Shown here: in pieces, positions 35,461 to 44,027 of the stretch
Layout of the letters: the number at the start of each line of letters is the position of its first letter
Numbering within the stretch: the stretch's first letter is position 1
NCBI GenBank assembly: GCA_018399255.1
Contig: JAGYPA010000010.1
Location: 25,405-89,404 of the forward strand
DNA: 64,000 nucleotides
Direction of reading: 5' to 3'
DNA from: Spirochaetales bacterium
GTDB taxonomy: Bacteria > Spirochaetota > Spirochaetia > JABMQR01
Notes under the pieces: model-generated
What the model was told of the DNA's origin: nothing
Database searches by the model: none
The model's input: the letters and a program-made list of their open reading frames with translations, nothing else
Position numbers and translations under genes: made by a program

Positions 35461-35829
35461 ATGGACAAAAAGCCTGAAAAAGCGCATACTGATGCTGTTA
35501 TGACCGAATTTACTGAAAAAGTTATCGCGGTAATCACCTCGATTCCGCATGGCCGTGTCGCAACTTACGGGAACATTGCGGCGGCTGCCGGCAACCCGCG
35601 CGGGGCCCGCCAGGTCTCCAGAATTCTGCACTCCTGCTCATCCTCTCATCAGCTGCCGTGGCACCGGGTAGTCAGCGCCAATGGGCAGATATCGCTGCCT
35701 GAGGGAGCCGGCCGGGAAGAACAGGCCTCGATGCTTTCCGGAGAAGGAGTCGAGATCCCCCGCTCCCTCAGGATTGATCTGGCACGTTACGAATATATTC
35801 CCGGTAGGTCTAAAGATACCATCATGTAG
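35461..35829 (+). CDS. Alkyltransferase-like protein (ATL)
   Basis: A 122-residue homologue of the C-terminal DNA-binding domain of O6-alkylguanine transferases. The active-site PCHRV is PWHRVV here (Trp67 in place of Cys), the hallmark of ATL proteins. These bind alkylated guanine without repairing it and hand it to nucleotide excision repair. Tyr36 and Arg50 (nucleotide-flipping and stacking in the family) are kept. UvrC is encoded in the same window. Only a weak GGAAA precedes the ATG; M14 is an alternative start. Confidence 0.9.
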   Translation: MDKKPEKAHTDAVMTEFTEKVIAVITSIPHGRVATYGNIAAAAGNPRGARQVSRILHSCSSSHQLPWHRVVSANGQISLPEGAGREEQASMLSGEGVEIPRSLRIDLARYEYIPGRSKDTIM

Positions 35830-35908
35830 CATAATAATCCCAGAATGCAACATATCTGCTGTTTGGTAAAAAATTCCCGGAAAATCAGCCTTCTGATGCC
35901 TTCTGATG
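35830..35908. other. Spacer with 10-bp tandem duplication abutting a promoter
   Basis: CCTTCTGATG occurs twice in exact tandem at 35889-35898 and 35899-35908, ending immediately before the -35 hexamer of the promoter at 35909. Could be an activator or repressor site pair, or slippage. Confidence 0.6.
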
Positions 35909-35937
35909 TTGCAATTGACGCCCAAAAAAGCTATAAA
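35909..35937 (+). promoter_or_regulatory. Promoter of the pur leader RNA
   Basis: TTGCAA at 35909-35914, 17-bp spacer, TATAAA at 35932-35937; predicted start about 35944. Confidence 0.6.
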
Positions 35938-35943
35938 TGCTCA

Positions 35944-36125
35944 TATCCAAAAAAGCATAGGAAGGACCAGTCACCTTGTACGAAAACTGGCTTACAGCAG
36001 CTGCAGGCAAGCTGCATATCCGCAGCAGTATACGGTACATCAACGGCTTTGCCGCTGGTGCAGCGGATGAATCCCGCTGTGCGCCTGCTTGAACACCAAC
36101 CCCGGGAGCAATCCGGGGTTTTTTT
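35944..36125 (+). ncRNA. Structured leader RNA or small RNA upstream of purL
   Basis: About 180 nt between a good promoter and a strong intrinsic terminator, without a credible reading frame. Stems readable by eye: CCAGT/ACTGG (35967-35971 with 35986-35990), GCAGCT/AGCTGC (35997-36002 with 36010-36015), CGGC/GCCG with a TTT loop (36044-36054), CAGCGG/CCGCTG (36061-36066 with 36074-36079), then the terminator. It does not match the purine, PRPP, ZTP or T-box consensus as I know them, nor the single long rod of 6S RNA. As purL begins 100 nt beyond the terminator, a transcription-attenuating leader for the purine operon is the most economical view; an independent small RNA is the alternative. 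Confidence 0.5.
36100..36125 (+). terminator. Intrinsic terminator of the pur leader RNA
   Basis: CCCCGG (36100-36105), 7-nt loop, CCGGGG (36113-36118), then seven T (36119-36125). A canonical rho-independent terminator, placed 100 nt before the purL ATG. Confidence 0.85.
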
Positions 36126-36174
36126 AGCCAATTTCAATGCTTCGCATTTATAAATTGGCTTTTGAAATTTCCTC
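36126..36174 (+). repeat. Leader palindromic element, copy 2
   Basis: Starts AGCCAATTTC directly after the T-run of the terminator, centre ATGCTTCGCAT, first return arm AAATTGGCT, then GAAATTTCCTC. Compared with copies 1 and 4 the return arm is present twice in part. It lies 51 nt before the purL ATG and so in any purL transcript. Confidence 0.65.
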
Positions 36175-36225
36175 TTTTTATCAGAACAGCACCAGCAGCG
36201 TCATGACTATATAACGGAGCACACT

Positions 36226-38565
36226 ATGTCGGACAAAAAAAACTTGAGTATCGATTTCTCTTCAAAAACCGACAGAGAGACAGCTGACCTGCTGTCAGAA
36301 TACCAGATCGGCCTTACCGTGGAAGAAGCACGAAAACTCCAGAATACCATCCTCAAGCGTCCGGCCACACTTGCAGAACTCATCCTGTTCGGCATTGAAG
36401 GCTCCGAGCACTGCTCCTATAAAAGCAGTCGGCCCTACCTCAGCCTCTTCACGACCGACGGCCCGGACGTAATCCTCGGTGCCAAGGAAGATGCCGGAAT
36501 CGTACGGGCAGTACGCGACCGGAACGGCAAAGGCTACGGCATAGTCATGAGCCATGAATCCCACAATCACCCGAGCCGGATAGTCCCCTACGAAGGAGCT
36601 GCGACAGGAGTGGGTGGAAACGTCCGGGATGTCTGCTGCATGGGGGCGGAGGTCATCGCCATCGCCGACGATCTGCGCTTTGGAACCCTGAAAAAACCGG
36701 TTAATAAATGGATATACGAGGGCGTTTCGGCAGGGATCGCCGGTTACGGAAACCCGATCGGCGTTCCGAATATCGGCGGGGGTCTTCAGTTCGATACCGG
36801 GTATGATGACAATTGCCTGGTAACGGTAGTCTCCCTGGGAGTAGTTGAGGAAGACGCTGTCATCCACTCCTTTGCACCGGAACATGCCGACGGTTATGAC
36901 TTGATTCTGGTGGGAAAACCTACGGACAACAGCGGATTCGGAGGAGCCAGCTTCGCCAGCTTTGAACTCGATGAAGCGGAAAAGGAAAAGAACAAAGGCG
37001 CTGTACAGGAACCGAATGCCTTTCTGGGACGGCATATGATAAAAGCATCAACCGAGCTCTTTGGAATCCTCAAAGAAATGGATGCCATCCCCCGAGTGGG
37101 TTTTAAAGATCTCGGAGCGGGCGGAGTTGCCTGCGCCAGTGTTGAACTGGCAGACACCGGAGGATACGGCGCAGTCGTCAATGTCGATGCCGTCCATACC
37201 GCCGGACCAGGCTTTGAACCGCATGTCATTCTCTGCGCAGAGACCCAGGAACGGTACATGTGGGTTTCTCCTCCCGATCTTACCCCTGTCATTCTGAAGC
37301 ATTACAACGAGACTTTCGCGCTGCCGGAAATTTCCCGCGGAGCAGCCGCATCAGTCATCGGAAAAATCACCGATTCAACAGACTATATTGTAACTGCCGG
37401 CGGAGAAGAAATTGTCCACGCCCCTGCCAGTGAAGTAACCCGGGGGTTTCTCTATCATCGGAAAGTGGGAAATCTGCCCACCCCCACCAGCCTTTCTCCT
37501 CTGCCGGCGGAGGGAATTCAGGAACCGGGGGATTATACCGCTGAACTGCTGCGTATTCTGGCCAATGAAAACGTTGCGGACCCATCGGTACTCTACGAAA
37601 AGTATGACAAGCAGGTACAAGGCAGAACTACGGTCGAAGCCGGTGCCGGGGATGCCGGAGTAATCACCCCGTTCAACGAAAAACGCTATCCAGAAGAGAT
37701 CCGCAAAATCGGCATCACGCTGACAACCGATCAGAATCCGCGGCAGAACAGAATCGACCCCTATCAGGGAGCCGTAAATGCCGTTGTCGAAGCCTACTGC
37801 AACACCGCAGCTGCCGGAGCCCGGGCAATCGCCCTCTCAGACTGCCTCTGCTACGGCAACCCGGAGAAACCGGATCAGATGCGCCTGTTCGTAGAAGGCT
37901 GCAAAGGCGTTGCCGATGCCTCCGCCTTCCTCGGAGTACCGGTAATTGCCGGCAATGTCTCCCTCTACAATGAATCCGGGAATGGCTCTATCCCGCCGAG
38001 TCCCATGATCTCGATTCTGGGAAAACTGACCGATACCGACCGTGCCCTTACTCCGGCGTTCAAGGAAACCGGCTCTGACCTGCTGCTTGTCGGCGAACGC
38101 AGCAAGGATATGGGAGGAAGCATCTACCTGACCATGCATGGAATCCAGGGCGGCCGGGTGCCGGTTCCTGATCTTGCCATTGTCAAAGCTGCCGGAGAAA
38201 TCCTTGCCCGGGCGGCAGAAGATGAGCTGCTGCTGGCCTGCCATGATATTTCAGAGGGAGGGACTGCGACTGCCCTCTGTGAAATGGCCATATCTTCGGA
38301 AATCGCCGGAATCGGGTGTACCGCCACCATTCCCGGAGAATTACGGGAAGATATCAAGCTCTTCAGCGAATCATTCGGTTTCATTCTGGAATGCCGGCCC
38401 TGCAGCACAGCCGCTGTACAGAAACTCTTTTCTGAAGCCGGCATTGAAACTGATTTAATCGGCGCTACCGACAATTCCGGAGTGATGAATATCGGTCCTA
38501 TGATTTCCTGCAGCCGGGAAACAGCCGCTGAAACATGGAGAAATGGCTTACGGGAATTGCTGTAG
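36226..38565 (+). CDS. purL: Phosphoribosylformylglycinamidine synthase subunit PurL
   Basis: A 779-residue small-type PurL (AIRS-like domains duplicated, no glutaminase). SEHCSYKSSRPYL, MSHESHNHPSRIVPYEGAATGVGG and FKDLGAGGV are family signatures. It needs PurQ for ammonia and PurS as scaffold; PurQ with PurS-like domains is encoded two genes downstream. First structural gene of the IMP operon, with CGGAG before the ATG. Converts FGAR to FGAM using ATP and glutamine-derived ammonia. Confidence 0.96.
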   Translation: MSDKKNLSIDFSSKTDRETADLLSEYQIGLTVEEARKLQNTILKRPATLAELILFGIEGSEHCSYKSSRPYLSLFTTDGPDVILGAKEDAGIVRAVRDRNGKGYGIVMSHESHNHPSRIVPYEGAATGVGGNVRDVCCMGAEVIAIADDLRFGTLKKPVNKWIYEGVSAGIAGYGNPIGVPNIGGGLQFDTGYDDNCLVTVVSLGVVEEDAVIHSFAPEHADGYDLILVGKPTDNSGFGGASFASFELDEAEKEKNKGAVQEPNAFLGRHMIKASTELFGILKEMDAIPRVGFKDLGAGGVACASVELADTGGYGAVVNVDAVHTAGPGFEPHVILCAETQERYMWVSPPDLTPVILKHYNETFALPEISRGAAASVIGKITDSTDYIVTAGGEEIVHAPASEVTRGFLYHRKVGNLPTPTSLSPLPAEGIQEPGDYTAELLRILANENVADPSVLYEKYDKQVQGRTTVEAGAGDAGVITPFNEKRYPEEIRKIGITLTTDQNPRQNRIDPYQGAVNAVVEAYCNTAAAGARAIALSDCLCYGNPEKPDQMRLFVEGCKGVADASAFLGVPVIAGNVSLYNESGNGSIPPSPMISILGKLTDTDRALTPAFKETGSDLLLVGERSKDMGGSIYLTMHGIQGGRVPVPDLAIVKAAGEILARAAEDELLLACHDISEGGTATALCEMAISSEIAGIGCTATIPGELREDIKLFSESFGFILECRPCSTAAVQKLFSEAGIETDLIGATDNSGVMNIGPMISCSRETAAETWRNGLRELL

Positions 38566-38619
38566 CACCATAGGAGCTGCCCGATATCAGGATTTTACCA
38601 TTATAGGAGAATAGAGGAT

Positions 38620-39723
38620 ATGATGAGCATCGACTATTCCTCAGCAGGGGTTAATATCGAAGCCGGCAATCTTGCCGTTGAAAAAATCAAGGAATCGGCG
38701 GCATCAACCTTTTCCCCGCAGGTGCTGACCGGGCTAGGCAGCTTCGGAGCTTTCTACGACCTGGGATCTGTCATGCAGTCCTACAGGCATCCGGTTATGG
38801 TCCAGAGCATCGACGGGGTCGGTACCAAGATCATTGTCGCCGGTATGGCCGAGAGGTATGAAACCATCGGGCGAGATCTGCTCAGCGCCTGCGCCAACGA
38901 TATCGCTGTGCACGGAGCCAAGCCGCTCACCTTTCTCGACTACATAGCAAATGATGTCCTGGATCCGGAAATTGTCGCTGCTGTCGTCAGCGGTATGGCT
39001 GCCGGCTGCCGGGAAGAGGGCATCTCTCTTATCGGCGGTGAAACAGCGGAAATGCCGGGAACTTACCTTCCCGGAGAGCATGACCTGGTCGGCATTGTAA
39101 CCGGAGTGGTTGAAAAAGAGCGCATTATCAACGGATCCGGTACCCAGCCGGGTGATATAATCCTGGGAGCAGCATCGAGCGGCCTGCATACGAACGGTTT
39201 TTCTCTTGCCCGGAAAGTACTCTTCGAAATAGCCGGACTCAGCATATTCGATAGCCTGCCGGGCTCCGCGGAAAACCGATCACCAACAACCATTGCAGAT
39301 GCCCTGCTCGCGCCTCATGTAAACTACACCAGCGCGATTCTGGCCCTGCTGGACAGCGGCATACCCGTAAGAGGCATGGCTCACATAACCGGCGGCGGAC
39401 TTATCGAGAATGTACCGAGGGTCATACCGAAAACGACTGATGCAGTTTTTTATACCGGCAGCTGGCCGATACCCCTCATTTTCCGCACCCTGGCGCAGCT
39501 CGGAAATATAGCACCTCAAGCCATGTATCATGCCTTCAATATGGGCATAGGCCTCACAGTGACCGTCCCCGCCGCAGAACGTGAACCTGCGCTGTCAGCT
39601 ATGCGAAAACTTTTCAGCGTACCGGTTTACGAAATTGGGTATATAGCGGAAGGCTCCGGGAAAACCGTTTTCCGGAAGACCGGTTCCGCAGTCCAGATGC
39701 ATAATACTTCAGGAGCAGAATAG
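38620..39723 (+). CDS. purM: Phosphoribosylformylglycinamidine cyclo-ligase (AIR synthetase)
   Basis: A 367-residue PurM with YSSAGVNIEAG near the start, QSIDGVGTKIIVA, ISLIGGETAEMPG and HITGGGLIENVPR. It closes the imidazole ring of FGAM with ATP. It starts 54 nt after purL with GAGGAT before a double ATG, and its stop shares one base with the next start. Confidence 0.96.
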   Translation: MMSIDYSSAGVNIEAGNLAVEKIKESAASTFSPQVLTGLGSFGAFYDLGSVMQSYRHPVMVQSIDGVGTKIIVAGMAERYETIGRDLLSACANDIAVHGAKPLTFLDYIANDVLDPEIVAAVVSGMAAGCREEGISLIGGETAEMPGTYLPGEHDLVGIVTGVVEKERIINGSGTQPGDIILGAASSGLHTNGFSLARKVLFEIAGLSIFDSLPGSAENRSPTTIADALLAPHVNYTSAILALLDSGIPVRGMAHITGGGLIENVPRVIPKTTDAVFYTGSWPIPLIFRTLAQLGNIAPQAMYHAFNMGIGLTVTVPAAEREPALSAMRKLFSVPVYEIGYIAEGSGKTVFRKTGSAVQMHNTSGAE

Positions 39724-41102
39724 TGAAGATCGGCATAATTGAGTTTCCCGGGACAAACTGCGAAAGAGAATCGGCCGCTGCCCTGAAGCGGGCAGGCATG
39801 GAACCGGTCCACTTCCGCTGGAACCGTGATCCGAAGGAACTTGCCCGGATGGACGGATTCCTGATCGCGGGCGGGTTCAGCTATGAAGACCGCAGCCGCT
39901 CGGGAATCATTGCCGCACTGGATCCGCTCATCCCCTACCTGATAAAAGAGAGTGAAAAACACAAGCCTGTTTTGGGAATCTGCAACGGAGCTCAAGTTCT
40001 CGTTGAAACCGGAATGGTACCGGGTCTCACCGGATACCGAGTGGGAGCAGCACTGGCTGCCAACCGGCGGATCCGGGATGGGAAAATTGTCGGAACCGGC
40101 TTCTACAACAGCTGGGTAACCATAGCTGCTGAAACGGCTCCGATGCAAAGTGCTTTCACCTCATTCCTTCCCCCAGGCACACTCATGAAAATCCCGGCAG
40201 CCCATGCAGAAGGCCGCTTCGTTATTCCCGAACCGCTGCTCACTGCCATGATCAGAAACAATCAGACACTTTTCCGCTATACAGATTCTGACGGGAATAA
40301 TGATCCCGAATTCCCCTCAAATCCCAATGGTTCGGTCTATAATCTGGCAGGAATCTGCAATCCTGAAGGGAATGTCCTGGCACTCATGCCGCATCCGGAA
40401 AGAACTGCCGCCGGAGATCCCATCTTCGCATCTATGCGGGAATATATCACAAAGATGAAATCCGGAACTATCACTCTGGAAAGTCGAAAATCTGATGCCC
40501 CATCCTGTCTTGACAGCTTATTCTGTCTTGACAACCTGTCCCGGCTCGATGAAGAAACCTCTATTACTGATGCTGCTGATCTGCCGGGCACCGCTGATCT
40601 GCCGATCTACCGCTGCCCGGAAAACAGCCGGGAAATCATAGTCGAACTCATCATAACCGACAATGAAGCAGTATCCGTGGAAAATGCCCTGCGCCATCGA
40701 GGAATTCCCGTTTCCATCCAGCGCCGGAACCATTGGGAAATCAGATTTTCCTCCGCTGCAGATTCTGCAGAGAAAGAGGCCGCTGCAGCCGCTGTTGAAC
40801 GTACCGGAGAACTCTATAATACCAACAAGGAATTTTCCTGCAGCCTGCAGCCTGCCCTCCGTTCCCGGACTATTCTGGTGAGAGATTTTGATGGAGAGGA
40901 TACTATAGGAGAGCACAAAACGCATGCCCTGCGAGACTGGTTTGCTGTCAGCAGCCTTGCAGGAATTCGCAGCGGAGTTCTTTGGACAATTACCCCGGAC
41001 ACGGATGATCCTGAAGCAGCCCGCTGCCTGTGCGATGCTGCCGAGGAAACCCATATTTTTTCTAATCCCTATGCAAAAAAGAGGTATTTGTATGCAGAAT
41101 GA
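39723..41102 (+). CDS. purQ: PurQ glutaminase fused to two tandem PurS-like domains
   Basis: 459 residues. Residues 1-245 are PurQ: catalytic Cys87 in GICNGAQ and the His224/Glu226 pair in PHPER, with GLTGY and AHAEGRF blocks. A repetitive linker (about 250-300) follows. Residues about 303-376 and 381-459 each fit the PurS pattern (beta, helix, two strands, helix, and a terminal L/F-x-N-x-x-x-x-x-Y/F block: LYNTNKEF and IFSNPYAKKRY). The second aligns well with free-standing PurS (GEDTIGEHKTHALRD against LDPQGSAVQHAL). No purS gene is present in the operon, and PurL is the small type that needs PurS. The start is a GTG overlapping the purM stop. The PurQ part is certain; the PurS part is inference. 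Confidence 0.85.
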   Translation: MKIGIIEFPGTNCERESAAALKRAGMEPVHFRWNRDPKELARMDGFLIAGGFSYEDRSRSGIIAALDPLIPYLIKESEKHKPVLGICNGAQVLVETGMVPGLTGYRVGAALAANRRIRDGKIVGTGFYNSWVTIAAETAPMQSAFTSFLPPGTLMKIPAAHAEGRFVIPEPLLTAMIRNNQTLFRYTDSDGNNDPEFPSNPNGSVYNLAGICNPEGNVLALMPHPERTAAGDPIFASMREYITKMKSGTITLESRKSDAPSCLDSLFCLDNLSRLDEETSITDAADLPGTADLPIYRCPENSREIIVELIITDNEAVSVENALRHRGIPVSIQRRNHWEIRFSSAADSAEKEAAAAAVERTGELYNTNKEFSCSLQPALRSRTILVRDFDGEDTIGEHKTHALRDWFAVSSLAGIRSGVLWTITPDTDDPEAARCLCDAAEETHIFSNPYAKKRYLYAE

Positions 41103-42114
41103 AAAAAACGGAACCACCCGCAGAGAGAGCAGAACCGACCGTCTGGCTCTGGCAGCCGCAGCCGCGGAAAGCTGTCTTACCGAGACGAACCTGCCCCTGC
41201 CCGGCAAGATCCGGGGGAAAGTACGGGACATCTACCCGCTGGACGACCGGATGATCTTCATCTCCACCGACCGGCAGAGTGCCTTCGACCGCGTTCTGGC
41301 CTCAATCCCTTTCAAAGGACAAGTGCTGAATCTTACCAGTGCGTGGTGGTTTGATCGGACCCGGCATATCATTCCCAACCATCTGCTCTCCGTTCCGGAC
41401 CCCAATGTCACGATCGGCAAGCGGTGCACCGTGTTTCCCATAGAATTTGTTGTTCGCGGCTACATTACCGGCACTACAGATACCTCTCTCTGGACCCAGT
41501 ACAGCCGGGGAGTACGAAACTACTGCGGCATACCCCTGCCCGAAGGCATGAAAAAGAATGAGCGGCTGAAAGCAAACATTATCACCCCGACAACAAAAGA
41601 GGCCGTTCATGACCGTCCCATATCCCCGAAAGAAATAATTGACGAGAAATGGATGAGCCGGGAAGACTGGGAAGCAGCATCGCAGGCAGCTCTCGATCTT
41701 TTTGCCTTCGGCCAGCAGGAAGCAGCCAAACGAGGTCTTATTCTGGTGGACACAAAATATGAAATGGGCAAAGATTCCGAGGGGAAAATAACGCTGATAG
41801 ACGAGATACACACCCCCGACTCAAGCCGCTATTGGCTTTCCGGAAGCTATAAAGAGCGGATTGCCGCCGGCCTCGAGCCTGAAAACATTGATAAGGAGTT
41901 TTTGCGGCTCTGGTTCAGGGATAACTGCGACCCCTATAACGACCCCGTTCTGCCGGAAGCCCCGCGTGAACTGGTTGCAGAACTCTCGCTGCGATACATT
42001 ACACTGTATGAAATGATAACGGGGGAGACCTTCTCGTTTCCAACCGAAGCGGAACTGACCCGTCCGGCAGATGAACGGCTGACGGAAAATCTGGCAAGCC
42101 TGTTCCCCCGCTAG
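41092..42114 (+). CDS. purC: SAICAR synthetase
   Basis: About 340 residues, the longer SAICAR synthetase type. It carries GKVRDIYPLDDRMIFISTDR near residue 45, IEFVVRGYITGTTDTSLW, GLILVDTKYEMG and DEIHTPDSSRYW. It joins CAIR with aspartate using ATP. ATG 41092 has AGAGG 7 nt upstream and overlaps the end of purQ by 11 nt; the frame is open further upstream but only as an antiphase shadow of purQ. Confidence 0.95.
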   Translation: MQNEKNGTTRRESRTDRLALAAAAAESCLTETNLPLPGKIRGKVRDIYPLDDRMIFISTDRQSAFDRVLASIPFKGQVLNLTSAWWFDRTRHIIPNHLLSVPDPNVTIGKRCTVFPIEFVVRGYITGTTDTSLWTQYSRGVRNYCGIPLPEGMKKNERLKANIITPTTKEAVHDRPISPKEIIDEKWMSREDWEAASQAALDLFAFGQQEAAKRGLILVDTKYEMGKDSEGKITLIDEIHTPDSSRYWLSGSYKERIAAGLEPENIDKEFLRLWFRDNCDPYNDPVLPEAPRELVAELSLRYITLYEMITGETFSFPTEAELTRPADERLTENLASLFPR

Positions 42115-42129
42115 CCGGATAAAAATAGA

Positions 42130-42151
42130 TAACAGCAATATAACAGCAATA
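42130..42151. repeat. 11-bp tandem duplication before purE
   Basis: TAACAGCAATA occurs twice in exact tandem in the purC-purE gap, ending just before the AAGGAG of purE. It may alter spacing or accessibility of the ribosome-binding site; origin by slippage is likely. Confidence 0.75.
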
Positions 42152-42165
42152 TAAGGAGTGTGGAG

Positions 42166-42579
42166 ATGAAAAACATAGTAATCATTATGGGATCCGAATC
42201 TGACGGACCGCACGCGGAAAAAATAACCGCCAAGCTGGCCATGCTTGGTTATCAGGCAAGTATCCATGTTGCCTCCGCCCACAAGCAGCCCCGCAGAGTG
42301 CTTGAAATCCTCGAGGGCAATGCAGATAAAAAAGCGCTGGTCTATATTACCATAGCCGGTCGCTCCAACGCACTATCCGGCTTCGTGGCCGCAAACTGCA
42401 GCTTCCCGGTTATTGCCTGCCCCCCCTTTGCGGATAAGGTCGATATGCTCGTCAATATCCACTCAACCCTCCAGATGCCGAGCAATACTCCGGTTATGAC
42501 AGTTCTGGACCCGGGCAACGCCGCCCTTGCCGCTGTCAGGATTCTCAGCCTGATCCCGTCAGAGGAAGAACAGAACTGA
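42166..42579 (+). CDS. purE: AIR carboxylase PurE, class II (CO2-using)
   Basis: A 137-residue PurE. GSESDGPHAEKI, SAHKQPRRVLEIL and ITIAGRSNALSGFVA followed by PVIACPP are class II features. The class I enzyme has SAHRTP and GAAHLPG instead. Class II enzymes carboxylate AIR directly with CO2 and need no PurK; consistently, no purK is in the operon. Class II PurE is established for Treponema denticola. AAGGAG lies 7 nt before ATG 42166; the GTG six bases earlier is too close to that site. Confidence 0.93.
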   Translation: MKNIVIIMGSESDGPHAEKITAKLAMLGYQASIHVASAHKQPRRVLEILEGNADKKALVYITIAGRSNALSGFVAANCSFPVIACPPFADKVDMLVNIHSTLQMPSNTPVMTVLDPGNAALAAVRILSLIPSEEEQN

Positions 42580-44027
42580 TGTGCGGAATCGTCGGGATTC
42601 TTGCAGGCAAACCTGTCGCCGGTGAACTCTACGACAGTCTTCTCCAACTCCAGCACCGGGGGCAGGATGCCGCGGGAATCGTTACCTGCAATGAGCGTAT
42701 GCATTTCAAAGTCGGCCAGGGACTTGTCCGCGACATATTTCAGGAGCGCCACATGAAGCGGCTGGAAGGTAATATGGGCATCGGTCATGCCCGCTACCCC
42801 ACCAGCGGCGATAAAAGCGGAATCGATGAAATCCAGCCATTCTGGACCAGCGTCCCCAACGGCATCGCCTTTGCTCACAACGGCAATATTGTCAATTATG
42901 AAGATCTTCGCTATGACGTCATAACCAACCGCAAGCGCTACCTGAACACTCACAGCGATTCAGAAATGCTCATGCAGCTCTTTGCCGATGTCCTGCAGCG
43001 CTGCATGGGAAACACCCCGTCGGGAACTATGTCCGATTCGACCTTTTTCGATGCCCTCTGCATCTCCGGCTCTGAACTCTTCAACCTGGCCAAGGGGGCA
43101 GTCTCTGCCGTCAGCATCATCAAGGACCGCGGTATGATAGCCTTCCGCGATCCGCACGGCATCCGGCCGCTGGTGATGGGGGAACGGGATTCCGCCGACC
43201 CGGAAAACCCCCTGCAAAAAGAGTATATCTTCGCCTCCGAAGATACCATGTTCTATATGCTCGGATTCCGACGGCTGCGGGATGTCAAACCGGGAGAATT
43301 GATCTATATAACCAGCAGCGGAACAGTATATGCCCGACAGATCGCTGAAAAACAGTTTACCCCCTGCATCTTCGAGTACGTCTATTTTTCCCGGCCGGAT
43401 GCGATGATCAACAATATCAGCGTTTACCGGGCCCGCCTGCGGATGGGGGAAAATCTGGGAAAAAAGTGGATCCGCGAGTACGGGGACCTTCGCCCGGACG
43501 TCATCATTCCTGCTCCCTCGACATCCAATACCATGGCCCTCTCCATGGCACGGATTCTCGGAGTCAACTACTCGGAAGGGCTCTATAAAAATCCCTTTAT
43601 CGGACGAACCTTTATCATGTCCACCCAGGAAAAGCGACGTCAGTCTGTTCGCTACAAACTGGTGCCGCAGGAGTTGGAAATCCGTCGAAAAGATGTCATG
43701 ATAGTAGATGACAGCATAGTACGCGGCACTACCAGTAAGGAAATCGTCATGATGCTGCGAGAATTCGGGGCCCAGAAGGTCTACTTTGCCAGTGCCTGCC
43801 CTCCCGTAATTTCCCCCTGCTACTACGGAGTCGACATTCCGACACGCGAGGAGCTGATTGCCGCAGTGCAGGACCTGGAATCAATCCGTACCTTTCTGAA
43901 GGCGGATCTGCTGATGTACCAGGATATCGAGGATTTGATCGAGGCTGTTACCCGGAAAGGGGATCACCATATCGATACCCCCTGCTATGCCTGTCTTGGA
44001 GGAACGTATGTCCACGAAACATCCTGA
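42579..44027 (+). CDS. purF: Amidophosphoribosyltransferase
   Basis: A 482-residue PurF. MCGIVGI exposes the Cys nucleophile after Met removal, with no long propeptide. The PRPP loop is VMIVDDSIVRGTTSKEI. Cysteines in TPCIFEYVYF, ASACPPVIS and the C-terminal CYAC match the four ligands of the [4Fe-4S]-containing Bacillus-type enzyme, suggesting oxygen-sensitive stability. It commits PRPP to purine synthesis, though it is sixth in this operon. The start shares one base with the purE stop (TGATG). Confidence 0.96.
   Translation: MCGIVGILAGKPVAGELYDSLLQLQHRGQDAAGIVTCNERMHFKVGQGLVRDIFQERHMKRLEGNMGIGHARYPTSGDKSGIDEIQPFWTSVPNGIAFAHNGNIVNYEDLRYDVITNRKRYLNTHSDSEMLMQLFADVLQRCMGNTPSGTMSDSTFFDALCISGSELFNLAKGAVSAVSIIKDRGMIAFRDPHGIRPLVMGERDSADPENPLQKEYIFASEDTMFYMLGFRRLRDVKPGELIYITSSGTVYARQIAEKQFTPCIFEYVYFSRPDAMINNISVYRARLRMGENLGKKWIREYGDLRPDVIIPAPSTSNTMALSMARILGVNYSEGLYKNPFIGRTFIMSTQEKRRQSVRYKLVPQELEIRRKDVMIVDDSIVRGTTSKEIVMMLREFGAQKVYFASACPPVISPCYYGVDIPTREELIAAVQDLESIRTFLKADLLMYQDIEDLIEAVTRKGDHHIDTPCYACLGGTYVHETS

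Noticed and set aside
35944..36125. SRP RNA, 6S RNA, ZTP, PRPP or purine riboswitch as identity of the pur leader RNA
   Set aside because: The SRP GGAA/AGCAG loop, a 6S-like single rod with central bubble, and the known purine, PRPP and ZTP cores could not be found by eye; left as unclassified.
40924..41091. Upstream extension of purC
   Set aside because: Out-of-phase shadow of the purQ C-terminal domain; ATG 41092 has a ribosome-binding site.
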